DNA of 16,121 nucleotides, taken from assembly GCA_965372135.1 (NCBI GenBank), contig CBDVBD010000068.1, forward strand, positions 1-16,121, in the 5' to 3' direction. This stretch comes from CBDVBD01 sp965372135. GTDB lineage: Bacteria > Electryoneota > RPQS01 > CBDVBD01. A program made the position numbers and the translations under genes. The notes under the pieces are model-generated. The model did no database searches, had not been told where the DNA came from, and worked only from the letters and a program-made list of their open reading frames with translations. Numbering within the stretch: position 1 is the first letter of the stretch; every line of letters starts with the position of its first letter. Of the stretch, positions 6,901 through 14,451 are shown piece by piece.

Positions 6901-8628
6901 TTAAGTATTTGTACTATTTTCGATGCGGGAACCGTTTTCAGAGACTTCCAGCTTCTTCGTCTGCCCGTTCACCGTTACTACTTGATTCTTACCCACTTTT
7001 TCTCGCACCACAATCATTGTATCGTTTTCATGATCGTCTCCCATCCGCTGTTCGATTTTATTATTCTCTTCTTCCTTTTCACTTATCATCATTTTTAATG
7101 TGGGGACATTATAAAATAGTGTTTTTAAGTTCGTTAACTGTATACGCGTATATTCCCGGTTTTCTCTATGTGCCTTAGCGCAGAATTTAACCCACTGCCG
7201 CTGCACGTTGGAAGTATTCAACTTGTTGACAAAGGATTCTTTAATGATGCAGGCAACCCGTTCCAGATTCAAGGTTGCAACTTCTAAGAATTTCTGGTTT
7301 TCTTCAAGGCGGGTTTTTAGAAATTCTTGCACTCCCACAGCAATATTAGACACCACTTCACTTTCATCGTCGTCCAATCGATCGGTGATCAAACTTTTTT
7401 CAGCAGTGATGTCACACCCGGAAATCCGTTTCGCTGATATGTTTTTCCCCACCATTCGGGTTCGGGTCGCTTTACCGCCGATTATCACATCCTGTTTTGC
7501 CACGATTATAGAATCCGTGACTTCCCCGTCGGCAATTATGTTCATCTCGCTGGACATCTCGGCTTTAGTGACGTCGCCTTGGACGGAAATGTCATCTGAA
7601 GACCTAATGATGGACCCCTCTTCCACCGACCCGGACACATGAACTTCCCCATCGGTGACAATCCGGCTGCCAATCTTCAGATTTCCTTCAATTTCCACCG
7701 CATCGCTGGTAACAATATCCACCGTAGTGTTCCCGTCGATTTTCATTACCGGATTTACTTTCAGGATCACCATGGTGGGGATGATTTTCTTCCCCTGTGG
7801 CAGTTTTTTCTCCTCTTCAACCCATTTTATCACTACCATACCTTCATTATCAGCAGTCGCTTGCAGCTTATCGAGACTCAGTGACACCCCTTTCCTTGGC
7901 TTTAGTTCAATGTCAAGTCCCTTCCGAGGTGGAATTTCCTTGCCTTTGACATTGCAGCCAGGAGTTTTTCCATGCTGGGGCGGTTTTTTTCGGCAGACGA
8001 GATCACCGCTTTTCACTTTGCGGGAACTGTAGTATTCCGAACTGTTCTCCGGCGAGGGCTGCGCCGGGAAGAAAAATTCCACCACCGCATCTTTCCCTAT
8101 TTCCGGCAGGGAACCAATCGCAATGGGAATGTCTTTTATAGACATCATGTTTCCGCCGACTTGCCGCAATTTCTGCTTAATAAACCAAGGATTCACCAGA
8201 TCTTCCGCTATTCCTGCTTGCCGAATTGCTATTAATACTTTCTTTAATGTTATCATCTGATCAACGGAATCCAGAGGATACAAGTCTATTAACGCTTTCA
8301 TGTCGGAATAGGGGGTGCCATCCATCCCAACCTTTTCCAAAAAGCGAATTACAGGTTCCCCTTTCTCAACCGACACCCGGACAATCTTCACCGTGACATC
8401 CATGTGGTCATCTACCTGTCGTCGTTTGATGATACCATCATAATTCAACAACTTGATAGGTATTCCTTCGGTGTCGGCGAGATACTTCTTCACCTCATGC
8501 AGTCTCAACAACAATCCTTCGCTGTTTAACAGTTCGTCGAATGTCAGACGAACCATGATATTCCAATGATCCCTCCCTTTTCCAACGATAACTGGAGCCT
8601 GCTTATCGGCTATTTCGGTGATATTCAT
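6901..8628 (-). CDS. fapA: FapA / DUF342 family polymer-forming protein
   Basis: Seen: 575 residues, no signal peptide or membrane segment. Residues 1-190 form an alpha/beta N-terminal part. About 200-420 is the DUF342 core, starting SSRKVKSGDLVCRKKPP and followed by GKTPGCNVKGKEIPPRKG (220-237). It then shows short repeating beta-turn units (about 300-412, for example VHVSGSVEEGS and ISVQGDVTKAE) typical of a right-handed beta-helix. Residues 435-525 are charged and helical, likely a coiled coil, followed by a polar 50-residue tail. Known: DUF342 proteins are annotated as flagellar assembly protein A, and the beta-helix resembles bactofilin-type polymer formers. Start ATG 8628 has AAGGGG 8 nt upstream. 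Context: 72 bp downstream of the REC-GGDEF gene on the same strand; no flagellar gene is in view. Inferred: output protein of the signalling cluster. By eye the gene looks more AT-rich than the tRNA enzyme gene beside it. Confidence 0.85.
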   Translation of the reverse strand: MNITEIADKQAPVIVGKGRDHWNIMVRLTFDELLNSEGLLLRLHEVKKYLADTEGIPIKLLNYDGIIKRRQVDDHMDVTVKIVRVSVEKGEPVIRFLEKVGMDGTPYSDMKALIDLYPLDSVDQMITLKKVLIAIRQAGIAEDLVNPWFIKQKLRQVGGNMMSIKDIPIAIGSLPEIGKDAVVEFFFPAQPSPENSSEYYSSRKVKSGDLVCRKKPPQHGKTPGCNVKGKEIPPRKGLDIELKPRKGVSLSLDKLQATADNEGMVVIKWVEEEKKLPQGKKIIPTMVILKVNPVMKIDGNTTVDIVTSDAVEIEGNLKIGSRIVTDGEVHVSGSVEEGSIIRSSDDISVQGDVTKAEMSSEMNIIADGEVTDSIIVAKQDVIIGGKATRTRMVGKNISAKRISGCDITAEKSLITDRLDDDESEVVSNIAVGVQEFLKTRLEENQKFLEVATLNLERVACIIKESFVNKLNTSNVQRQWVKFCAKAHRENREYTRIQLTNLKTLFYNVPTLKMMISEKEEENNKIEQRMGDDHENDTMIVVREKVGKNQVVTVNGQTKKLEVSENGSRIENSTNT

Positions 8629-8700
8629 AAGACTTTCCCCTTACTCATTACAATATACTCTTATCGTAGTCCCGACAGTGTTTGGTTTCACCTTTTCTTC

Positions 8701-9612
8701 TTAGCCAATGTGTTCCGCGTTATGTTGCTGCGGTGATTCTTTGTGTTGCTTGTGTTGATACATCAGCTTGTCAGCCTGCGCCACTAATTCTTCAAGGGTA
8801 GCGGATGACTCAGGATCATAATGCGCCATTCCAATACTTAAGGACAGGTGATAATCATCGGAGCGCTGATTCTGTTTTAGCAGGTTCTTCTGGAGCCGAG
8901 TCACCAATTTCTTTTTTACAGTTTCGAAGCTTTCCATCGACAATACCACAAATTCATCCCCTCCCAGCCGGGCTTTAATGTCCGTGTCTCGGAAGGTACC
9001 GTTCAGGATGTGGGCGGTGTCGCTTAGCATTCGATCCCCCACATGGTGTCCCAGGTTGTCGTTGACCTCCTTCAGACCGTCCACGTCCATAAACAACAGC
9101 GTCAATTCCTTTTTCGCCCGTTTCGCCATCTTAATCTGCTGCTGCGCTAAGGTTTCAAACCCCCGGCGATTGTATAGACCAGTCAATTCATCCCCCAACG
9201 ACAGCGCTTGGAGTTCCGCACGCAGCCGGTGCCGTTCGATTGAATAACGAATAGCACTGCCCAGCAACATGTCATCCACTCGCCCCTTGACCAAATAGTC
9301 CTGGGCTCCCGCCTGCACGGCACGTAGCGCTACAGCTTCATCATCCAATCCGGTCAAAACGATAACGGGCAGATCCGGGACCTGCAGTTTGAAGCTGGTA
9401 AAAGTGTCCAGTCCATGGCTATCCGGAAGTGACAAGTCTAACAACACTATATCTATCGGATTTTTGGCAGCAGTCTTTATTCCTTCGTTGAGCCGGCTGC
9501 AACAGTGCAATTGGAACTTGGTGCCACGGACATCGAACAACATCTCTTTAATCAGACGGGCATCTCCCGGGCTGTCTTCTATAAGGAGTACCCTGGTAAC
9601 TGAATCGCGCAT
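8701..9612 (-). CDS. Response regulator with diguanylate cyclase (REC-GGDEF)
   Basis: Role (known): phosphorylation-controlled synthesis of cyclic di-GMP from two GTP in the cytoplasm. Seen (303 residues): the receiver domain covers 5-125, with acidic pair E12 D13, phosphoacceptor D59 (VLLDLSLPD), T87 and K109. The GGDEF domain covers about 138-290, with DELTGLYNRR (141-150), FMDVDGLKEVND (174-185) and the intact active site GGDEF at 217-221. RDTD at 208-211 lies exactly five residues before GGDEF and is the inhibitory I-site (RxxD), so product feedback is expected. The length is normal for this class (PleD-like but with a single receiver). Start ATG 9612 has GAGGG 4 nt upstream. That ribosome binding site overlaps the stop codon of the preceding regulator gene, which ends 7 bp before, so the two are coupled. 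Active catalysis is inferred from the intact motif. Confidence 0.95.
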   Translation of the reverse strand: MRDSVTRVLLIEDSPGDARLIKEMLFDVRGTKFQLHCCSRLNEGIKTAAKNPIDIVLLDLSLPDSHGLDTFTSFKLQVPDLPVIVLTGLDDEAVALRAVQAGAQDYLVKGRVDDMLLGSAIRYSIERHRLRAELQALSLGDELTGLYNRRGFETLAQQQIKMAKRAKKELTLLFMDVDGLKEVNDNLGHHVGDRMLSDTAHILNGTFRDTDIKARLGGDEFVVLSMESFETVKKKLVTRLQKNLLKQNQRSDDYHLSLSIGMAHYDPESSATLEELVAQADKLMYQHKQHKESPQQHNAEHIG

Positions 9613-9619
9613 AATACCC

Positions 9620-10063
9620 TCACGATGGCAAAGTAACAGTATGAAACCAGAACCGGTCTATGGATTGCACAATACCGATTAATTTCTGCAAATCCACTGG
9701 TTTATTAATATAACAGTTGGCGTGCAATTGGTAGGATTTAGCAATATCCTCATGCGCCTCTGAGGAGGTTAAAATCACCACTGGAATCGACTTTAAGTCA
9801 TGATCACGCTTGATTTCTGCCAGCACTTCACGACCATCCTTTTTAGGCAGGTTTAGATCGAGAAGGATGATATTGGGACGCGGTGCGTCGGCATATTGCC
9901 CCTGGTGACGCAGGTACGACATTGCTTCTTCACCATCCACCGCCACATGCAGCCGGTTGCAAATCTTACCCTCTTTAAATGCTTCTTTCGTTAGCCTTAC
10001 GTCGCCGGGATTGTCTTCCACCATCAGTATCTCGATCGGGCAGCTTGATCTGTCGTTGTGCAT
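9620..10063 (-). CDS. Single-domain response regulator, Rcp1-type
   Basis: Seen: 147 residues, a receiver domain and nothing else. Acidic pair E16 D17 in ILMVEDNPGDVRLTKEA, phosphoacceptor D69 in NIILLDLNLPKKDG, T99 in VVILTSSEA, K121 in YINKPVDL. Known: this EDNPGDVRL...LPKKDGREVL type of receiver is the Rcp1 family first described with cyanobacterial phytochromes. Members often pair with multi-PAS/GAF soluble kinases and serve as phosphate carriers or sinks without DNA binding. Start ATG 10063 has AGGAG 6 nt upstream and the N-terminus is needed for beta-strand 1, so the start is firm even though it lies 89 bp inside the kinase gene. Inferred: accepts phosphate from the adjacent kinase and may compete with or relay to the REC-GGDEF protein. 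Confidence 0.95.
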   Translation of the reverse strand: MHNDRSSCPIEILMVEDNPGDVRLTKEAFKEGKICNRLHVAVDGEEAMSYLRHQGQYADAPRPNIILLDLNLPKKDGREVLAEIKRDHDLKSIPVVILTSSEAHEDIAKSYQLHANCYINKPVDLQKLIGIVQSIDRFWFHTVTLPS

Positions 10064-13000
10064 TCTCTTCTCCTAATGTCCTTGAAATGCTGAAGTAAAA
10101 CGTCGTTCCCTCCTCCGGTTGTGAATCCACCCAGATCCGACCCCCGTGCCTTTCTACAATTTTTTTACATATCGCCAGACCAATTCCGGTCCCCGGATGG
10201 TCTTCTTTGTTATGTAACCGTTGGAATATTATAAAAATACGTTCATGATGTTCCGATGGGATACCGATGCCGTTGTCGGACACGGCGAACAGGTATTCCT
10301 CGCCCATCTTTTCTGTTGATATGCGTATTTGTGGTGGTTTTTCACCACGGAATTTAATGGCATTACCGATTAGGTTCTGGAATAACTGAGCAATCTGTGA
10401 ATGATCTGCGGAAATGGTGGGCAGTGGATCATGGGTAATAGTGGCATCGGACTCTTCGATTCCCAGCTTCAGATTGTTGACAGCATCATCCAATGCGACT
10501 TCACACTCGGTAGGCTCGAATTCCTTGCCAGTGGTACCGACTCGGGATAACGTCAACAGGTCGTTAATCAGCGCTTGCATCCGGCTGGCGCCGTCCACGG
10601 CATAACCGATAAATTCGTCAGCATCGGAATCCAGCCGCCCTTCGTATCGCTTTGCCAAAAGCTGGGCATAGCTGGACACCATGCGCAGCGGTTCCTGTAA
10701 GTCGTGGGACGCCACATAGGCGAATTGTTCCAGTTCGGCATTGGATCGTGCCAGTTCATCCGCCTGTCGGCGTAGAATATCTTCATTCTTTCTCAGGGCT
10801 TCTTCTGCGCGTTTCCGTTCGGTGACATCCCTCATTACAGCCATAATCGCCGGGCTGCCGTCATAGGGAATCGTGCTGGACTTGACTTCCATGGTAATGC
10901 ATTGCCCATCGTCTGCGATAAATTGCAGATCATAGGACATAGGTAGGTTCCCATGGAGGGTCAATGCATGTATTTCCTTGACCATGTCCCGCTCGTCAGG
11001 AATCACAAAATCCATAAAATTTCGATCGGAAGGATCATCGGTAAGCTGCCCCATGAGTTCCGAATAAGCAGGATTTTCATATACAATTTCATCATCCTTG
11101 ATTACTACAATACAATCGCTGGCGTATTCCATCAGGGTGCGGTATTTTTCCTCGCTTTCGAGTAACGCATGTTCCGCTTGCGCTTTCGCGATCACAATCC
11201 CAATTTCGCTGCCAATAGACCGCAGTACTTCTTTATCCTGGGCGGTAAATTTATATGCGTTTTTCGATATAATATTCAACGCACCGACGAACCGATCTTT
11301 GGCAGTTAATGGAATAAGCGCCGCGCTTCTAAATCCCCATTTTTCCGTCAATTGAGGGCTGATCTTAGCGTAATTACTCGCAAATACCGCCTTCTTTTTA
11401 ATGATAAGGTTATCGAAAAGTTTGCCACCGGGTCGCATGACAGTGACCATCCCCACAAAATCTTCTGGAAGCCCAGAGTGGCACACCAATTCAGCAACTC
11501 CGGTTGCCTGATTAATTAAATACACCTCGCCGCCATCGAAATTCATCAGCTCTAACACCGATTTCACCACGTCGGAAAGCAGCGATTGCAGATCAATCGC
11601 TTTGTTGCTCATGGCGATAATCCGATACAATATTTCCAATTTCTTTGCGTGTTCTTTGATAGCATTTTCCGCACGCTTCCTTGGTGTGATATCCGCCACA
11701 CACGCCAAGGCGCCCACATAATTTCCCTGCTCATCGTTCACTGGGGTAGTTTCCATGCTGCAGAACACTTCCGAGCCGTCCTTGCGTACAAATTTGAGAT
11801 CATATTGTTCCTTGATCCCTTTTTTCCGGCATTTCAGTTTTTGCTTGCACAGTCTCTGGTCATCCTGGCTGACAAATCCTACCACATGTTTCCCCAGCAT
11901 TTCATCCACGTTATATCCTAAGATTTCCGCCATCCGGGGATTGACAAACATGGTGCGAGCATCAGTGTCTATCAACCATATCCCCTCCTGCATATTTTCC
12001 ACCAGACGGCGGTATTTTTTCTCGCTTTCACGCAGTGCTTCTTCCACCTGTTTGCGTTCGGTAATATCCTGAATTGCTCCATAGATATACGTCACCCGGT
12101 TTTGTTCCCGATCCCAAACCGGATGTCCGTAATCGCGCATCCAACGGATGCCGCCTTTCTTGGAATGGATGCGGTATTCCACCACTTTCGGTTGTCCGGT
12201 CAGAAGCACTTTCAGTTGTGCAAACGGAACGGAAAGGTCATGCGGATACACCAGGCTTTCCCATCCACCCAGCGACAACAACTCTTCCGAGGTGTAGCCG
12301 GTGATGCGAAACAATGCGCCGGTGACCCATTCACATACCAGTTTGCCGTTGGGTTCTACCCGGAAGGCATAGGCATAGTCTGATGTAAGCTCGGATACTA
12401 TTTGGAAGCGTTCCTGGCTTTCTTTAAGCACCTTTTCCACCGCCTTACGGTCGGTGATGTCGGTGACGGTTCCTATGTACCCCTCCACTTTTCTGCGGCT
12501 TTTCTCCGGTACCGCTTGACATACAACCCAAGTGAATTCTTCCATGGGCGATTGGAAACGGAACTCAGACACGAAAGGGATTTGTTCCTTCACGGCATGG
12601 TGCCATTCTCGCGTCACACGATCACGGTCTTTAGGGTGAAGAGCTTTCATCCAGCCATCCCCTTTGGCGTTTTTGGCGGAAAGCCCCGCGATGTCGGACC
12701 ACCTTTCGTTCACGTAAATACAATCCCCGTTGGGATCAGCCCGAAAAATCCCCACCGGTACTGCTTCGGCAAGTGTTTTATACCGTCGTTCGCTTATCTG
12801 AAATTCCCTGCGTTCCCGGCGTATCTTCGCTTCACGCATTTCTCGGGAAATCGCCGGCGCCAGCCGTGCTAAATTATCCTTCATCAGGTAATCATGCGCC
12901 CCGACTTTCATCGCCGCTACCACGGTTTCTTCACCAATTGCATCGCTGACAATGATGAAAGGAATATCCAGTTCTTCATCCTTCATGATTTCCAACGCAT

Positions 13001-13199
13001 CTAATGTGCTGAATTTCGATAAAGAATAATCTGCTATAACAACCTCCCAAGCCTGCCGTTTCAATGCGGCTGACATGCCCTCAGAGGTATCCACTCGTTC
13101 AAAAGTTACATTAAATCCACTCTTCCGTAAAGTTTTTACGATTATTTCTGCATCAACGTCTGTGTCTTCAACAAGCAACATCCGAATTGGATCATCCAT
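9975..13199 (-). CDS. Soluble hybrid sensor histidine kinase REC-PAS-PAS-PAS-GAF-PAS-HisKA-HATPase
   Basis: Seen (1074 residues): receiver 1-120 with E11 D12, phosphoacceptor D57, S85 and K107. PAS1 is about 135-255, PAS2 265-385, PAS3 393-512, each ending in D-I/V-T-x-RK plus a short coiled-coil linker. GAF is about 520-675, PAS4 680-800. HisKA contains YVASHDLQEPLRM with phospho-acceptor H832. The HATPase has N946 of the N box, DNGIGI (975-980) and GTGIGLAI (1003-1010). There is no membrane segment, so sensing is cytoplasmic. HDLQEPLR is typical of phytochrome-like kinases, but no chromophore Cys/PHY module is recognised in the GAF domain. Start: ATG 13199 has AAGGAG 7 nt upstream. An in-frame start 30 codons earlier has no such site and would precede the receiver with unrelated sequence. 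Odd: the last 30 residues overlap the next gene. First gene of the signalling cluster. Confidence 0.95.
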   Translation of the reverse strand: MDDPIRMLLVEDTDVDAEIIVKTLRKSGFNVTFERVDTSEGMSAALKRQAWEVVIADYSLSKFSTLDALEIMKDEELDIPFIIVSDAIGEETVVAAMKVGAHDYLMKDNLARLAPAISREMREAKIRRERREFQISERRYKTLAEAVPVGIFRADPNGDCIYVNERWSDIAGLSAKNAKGDGWMKALHPKDRDRVTREWHHAVKEQIPFVSEFRFQSPMEEFTWVVCQAVPEKSRRKVEGYIGTVTDITDRKAVEKVLKESQERFQIVSELTSDYAYAFRVEPNGKLVCEWVTGALFRITGYTSEELLSLGGWESLVYPHDLSVPFAQLKVLLTGQPKVVEYRIHSKKGGIRWMRDYGHPVWDREQNRVTYIYGAIQDITERKQVEEALRESEKKYRRLVENMQEGIWLIDTDARTMFVNPRMAEILGYNVDEMLGKHVVGFVSQDDQRLCKQKLKCRKKGIKEQYDLKFVRKDGSEVFCSMETTPVNDEQGNYVGALACVADITPRKRAENAIKEHAKKLEILYRIIAMSNKAIDLQSLLSDVVKSVLELMNFDGGEVYLINQATGVAELVCHSGLPEDFVGMVTVMRPGGKLFDNLIIKKKAVFASNYAKISPQLTEKWGFRSAALIPLTAKDRFVGALNIISKNAYKFTAQDKEVLRSIGSEIGIVIAKAQAEHALLESEEKYRTLMEYASDCIVVIKDDEIVYENPAYSELMGQLTDDPSDRNFMDFVIPDERDMVKEIHALTLHGNLPMSYDLQFIADDGQCITMEVKSSTIPYDGSPAIMAVMRDVTERKRAEEALRKNEDILRRQADELARSNAELEQFAYVASHDLQEPLRMVSSYAQLLAKRYEGRLDSDADEFIGYAVDGASRMQALINDLLTLSRVGTTGKEFEPTECEVALDDAVNNLKLGIEESDATITHDPLPTISADHSQIAQLFQNLIGNAIKFRGEKPPQIRISTEKMGEEYLFAVSDNGIGIPSEHHERIFIIFQRLHNKEDHPGTGIGLAICKKIVERHGGRIWVDSQPEEGTTFYFSISRTLGEENAQRQIKLPDRDTDGGRQSRRRKANERSI

Positions 13200-13206
13200 G
13201 CCGAAA

Positions 13207-13212
13207 CTCCTT
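13207..13212 (-). promoter_or_regulatory. Ribosome binding site fixing the kinase start at 13199
   Basis: AAGGAG on the minus strand, seven bases before the ATG at 13199. The alternative start at 13289 has nothing comparable and adds a segment that does not belong to the receiver fold. Confidence 0.8.
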
Positions 13213-13235
13213 AACGGTATGCGGGTGCTGTTTAT

Positions 13236-13264
13236 AGAATAACAACCATTAATCGATAGAACAA
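13236..13264 (-). promoter_or_regulatory. Possible sigma70-like promoter of the signalling cluster
   Basis: Minus strand: TTGTTC (13264-13259), a 17-bp spacer, then TATTCT (13241-13236). The matches to consensus are three of six and four of six, with ideal spacing and a predicted leader of about 35 nt before the kinase start. This is weak, but it is the best-placed pair I can find. Confidence 0.3.
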
Positions 13265-13655
13265 TTCCACTGACAGGAATAAGCGGCAAACGACTCAGCG
13301 GAAACGATAATTACATCGAAACGTGACGGACATTAAATCCCGACTATTAAAATGCAAAGATCACGCCATTTGTCAGTCCGGAATCGACAGAGATAATTCC
13401 GAAGAAGCAGGTATGGCAATCTCTTTAATTTTCAATAAGTAAAAGTTTTTCGTTCTGGGTAGATAATTGGGGAAAGGATACCAGAGGTGCCGGTGGAGTG
13501 GAGCATTTTGCCCAGTCTATGTATTTCTACGAAAAGAATTGGGCTAATCAAGCGGGTGTATGGGAAAGATTCCGCGCTCAGGGAATTAGGGGTGTTGGTA
13601 GCTTCAGGGTGAGTATAATCGGAATGTGTCTTAGGACAGTTGTTTGTGTGTGAGG
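13265..13655. other. Intergenic region without a convincing gene
   Basis: From 13429 to 13652 a rightward frame is open for about 74 codons and ends at a TGA, but its only ATG with any length left (13504) has no ribosome binding site. The opposite strand is also open over about 13440-13654, without a good start. Neither translation is recognised. ATTCC and GGAAT (within about 13569-13586) form a small palindrome, recalling the ATTCT/AGAAT element at 148-177. It may hold a decayed gene or an intergenic repeat. No terminator with a T-run was found for the methyltransferase gene that ends at 13656. Confidence 0.4.
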
Positions 13656-14438
13656 TTACATCTCGGTTTGTAACAAAAGCAGTACATCGGTAGAGTTATC
13701 TTCATCGAAGAGGCTCCGGTCGCTGCCGCCCCACTGCCCCACTACAGACCATCCTGATTCAGCAAGCAGTGGTTGCACTTGATCGAACGTCCAGGGCTTA
13801 AGGGTAGTGGAATGCCAGGACACAGTGGGTTTAACGGATGACGCTGCGGTTACAGGGGAATTGGGGATCACGAGGAGGTTAAAGATAAGATGCTCATCCT
13901 GGAAATCGTAGAATCTGAGGATCAGCTTGTCGCCGGTTTGCCTGGCGCCCACCAGGCGTTCCCTGGTTTTATGAATCCGGTGGTAATTTAACCACCCCAG
14001 CACCAGGTGTCCCCCAGGGTGGACGATGCGCTTGAAAGTGGTCAGTGCTGCTTTTAGATCATCGTTTTTCAAGAGATGCGGTAAAGTATTTCCCCGGCAG
14101 AATACGGCGTCAAATCCGGTCAATGTGGGATGTTTGATTACCCGGAGGTCGTCATGAAACCATTCCACCGACACTCCCGCCTTGGCAGCTTTTTCCCGGG
14201 CAGTCTCCAGCAGGTCAAACGTGGCATCAACCCCCGCCACTGTTGCGCCGAGACTTGCCAGGGTAATCGCTTCCCCACCGGTACCGCATCCGGCATCCAT
14301 AATGCGCTGCCACCGGAATTCCTTCAACAGCGACGCCAGGAAATCCCGCTCCCGTTCCCACCGCTGGCAATCCGACGTCATCTCATCATAGCTGTCGGAA
14401 ATGGCGTGATAGAAGTCCTGGACATTTGATATCGTCAC
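13656..14438 (-). CDS. Class I SAM-dependent methyltransferase
   Basis: Seen: 260 residues. Motif I is DAGCGTGG at 48-55 (SAM binding). The acidic residue ending beta-2 is D71 in GVDATFDLL. The motif near SAM adenine is FHDDLR at 94-99, and the motif IV region FDAVFCRGNTLPHLL is at 109-123. Post-motif PGGHLVLGW is at 141-149. The C-terminal half is a beta-rich substrate-side region ending in a hydrophobic strand. The RGNTLPHL stretch resembles the glycine/sarcosine N-methyltransferase-like subgroup (C-x-GNS-x-x-HL), so a small amine substrate is possible, but the substrate cannot be read from sequence. Start: GTG 14438, with only a weak AGG upstream; no ATG lies before the conserved region. 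It starts 13 bp after the stop of the ammonia-lyase gene, so the two are probably co-transcribed and may act on related metabolites. Confidence 0.85.
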   Translation of the reverse strand: MTISNVQDFYHAISDSYDEMTSDCQRWERERDFLASLLKEFRWQRIMDAGCGTGGEAITLASLGATVAGVDATFDLLETAREKAAKAGVSVEWFHDDLRVIKHPTLTGFDAVFCRGNTLPHLLKNDDLKAALTTFKRIVHPGGHLVLGWLNYHRIHKTRERLVGARQTGDKLILRFYDFQDEHLIFNLLVIPNSPVTAASSVKPTVSWHSTTLKPWTFDQVQPLLAESGWSVVGQWGGSDRSLFDEDNSTDVLLLLQTEM

Positions 14439-14451
14439 TGGGAATGCCTAA

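Noticed and set aside
8629..8700. Flagellar sigma28 promoter before fapA
   Set aside because: Only the ACGATAA part resembles the -10 box; no TAAA-type -35 is found at the proper spacing.
12402..12872. Rightward 156-residue open frame
   Set aside because: It lies opposite PAS-domain coding sequence with conserved motifs, and its translation shows no domain.
12000..13000. Mobile or repeat element suggested by recurring RK-x-EEAL/KES-like segments in the kinase gene
   Set aside because: These are the normal linkers after each PAS domain, diverged at DNA level, and reflect old domain duplication rather than inserted repeats.
9975..13199. Phytochrome photoreceptor
   Set aside because: The HDLQEPLR box and Rcp1 partner suggest phytochrome relatives, but the GAF domain lacks recognisable chromophore-binding motifs and no PHY domain follows it.
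13380..13440. c-di-GMP riboswitch upstream of the signalling genes
   Set aside because: I looked for the GEMM-type conserved segments and stem pairing and did not find them; the region is AT-rich without the expected structure.
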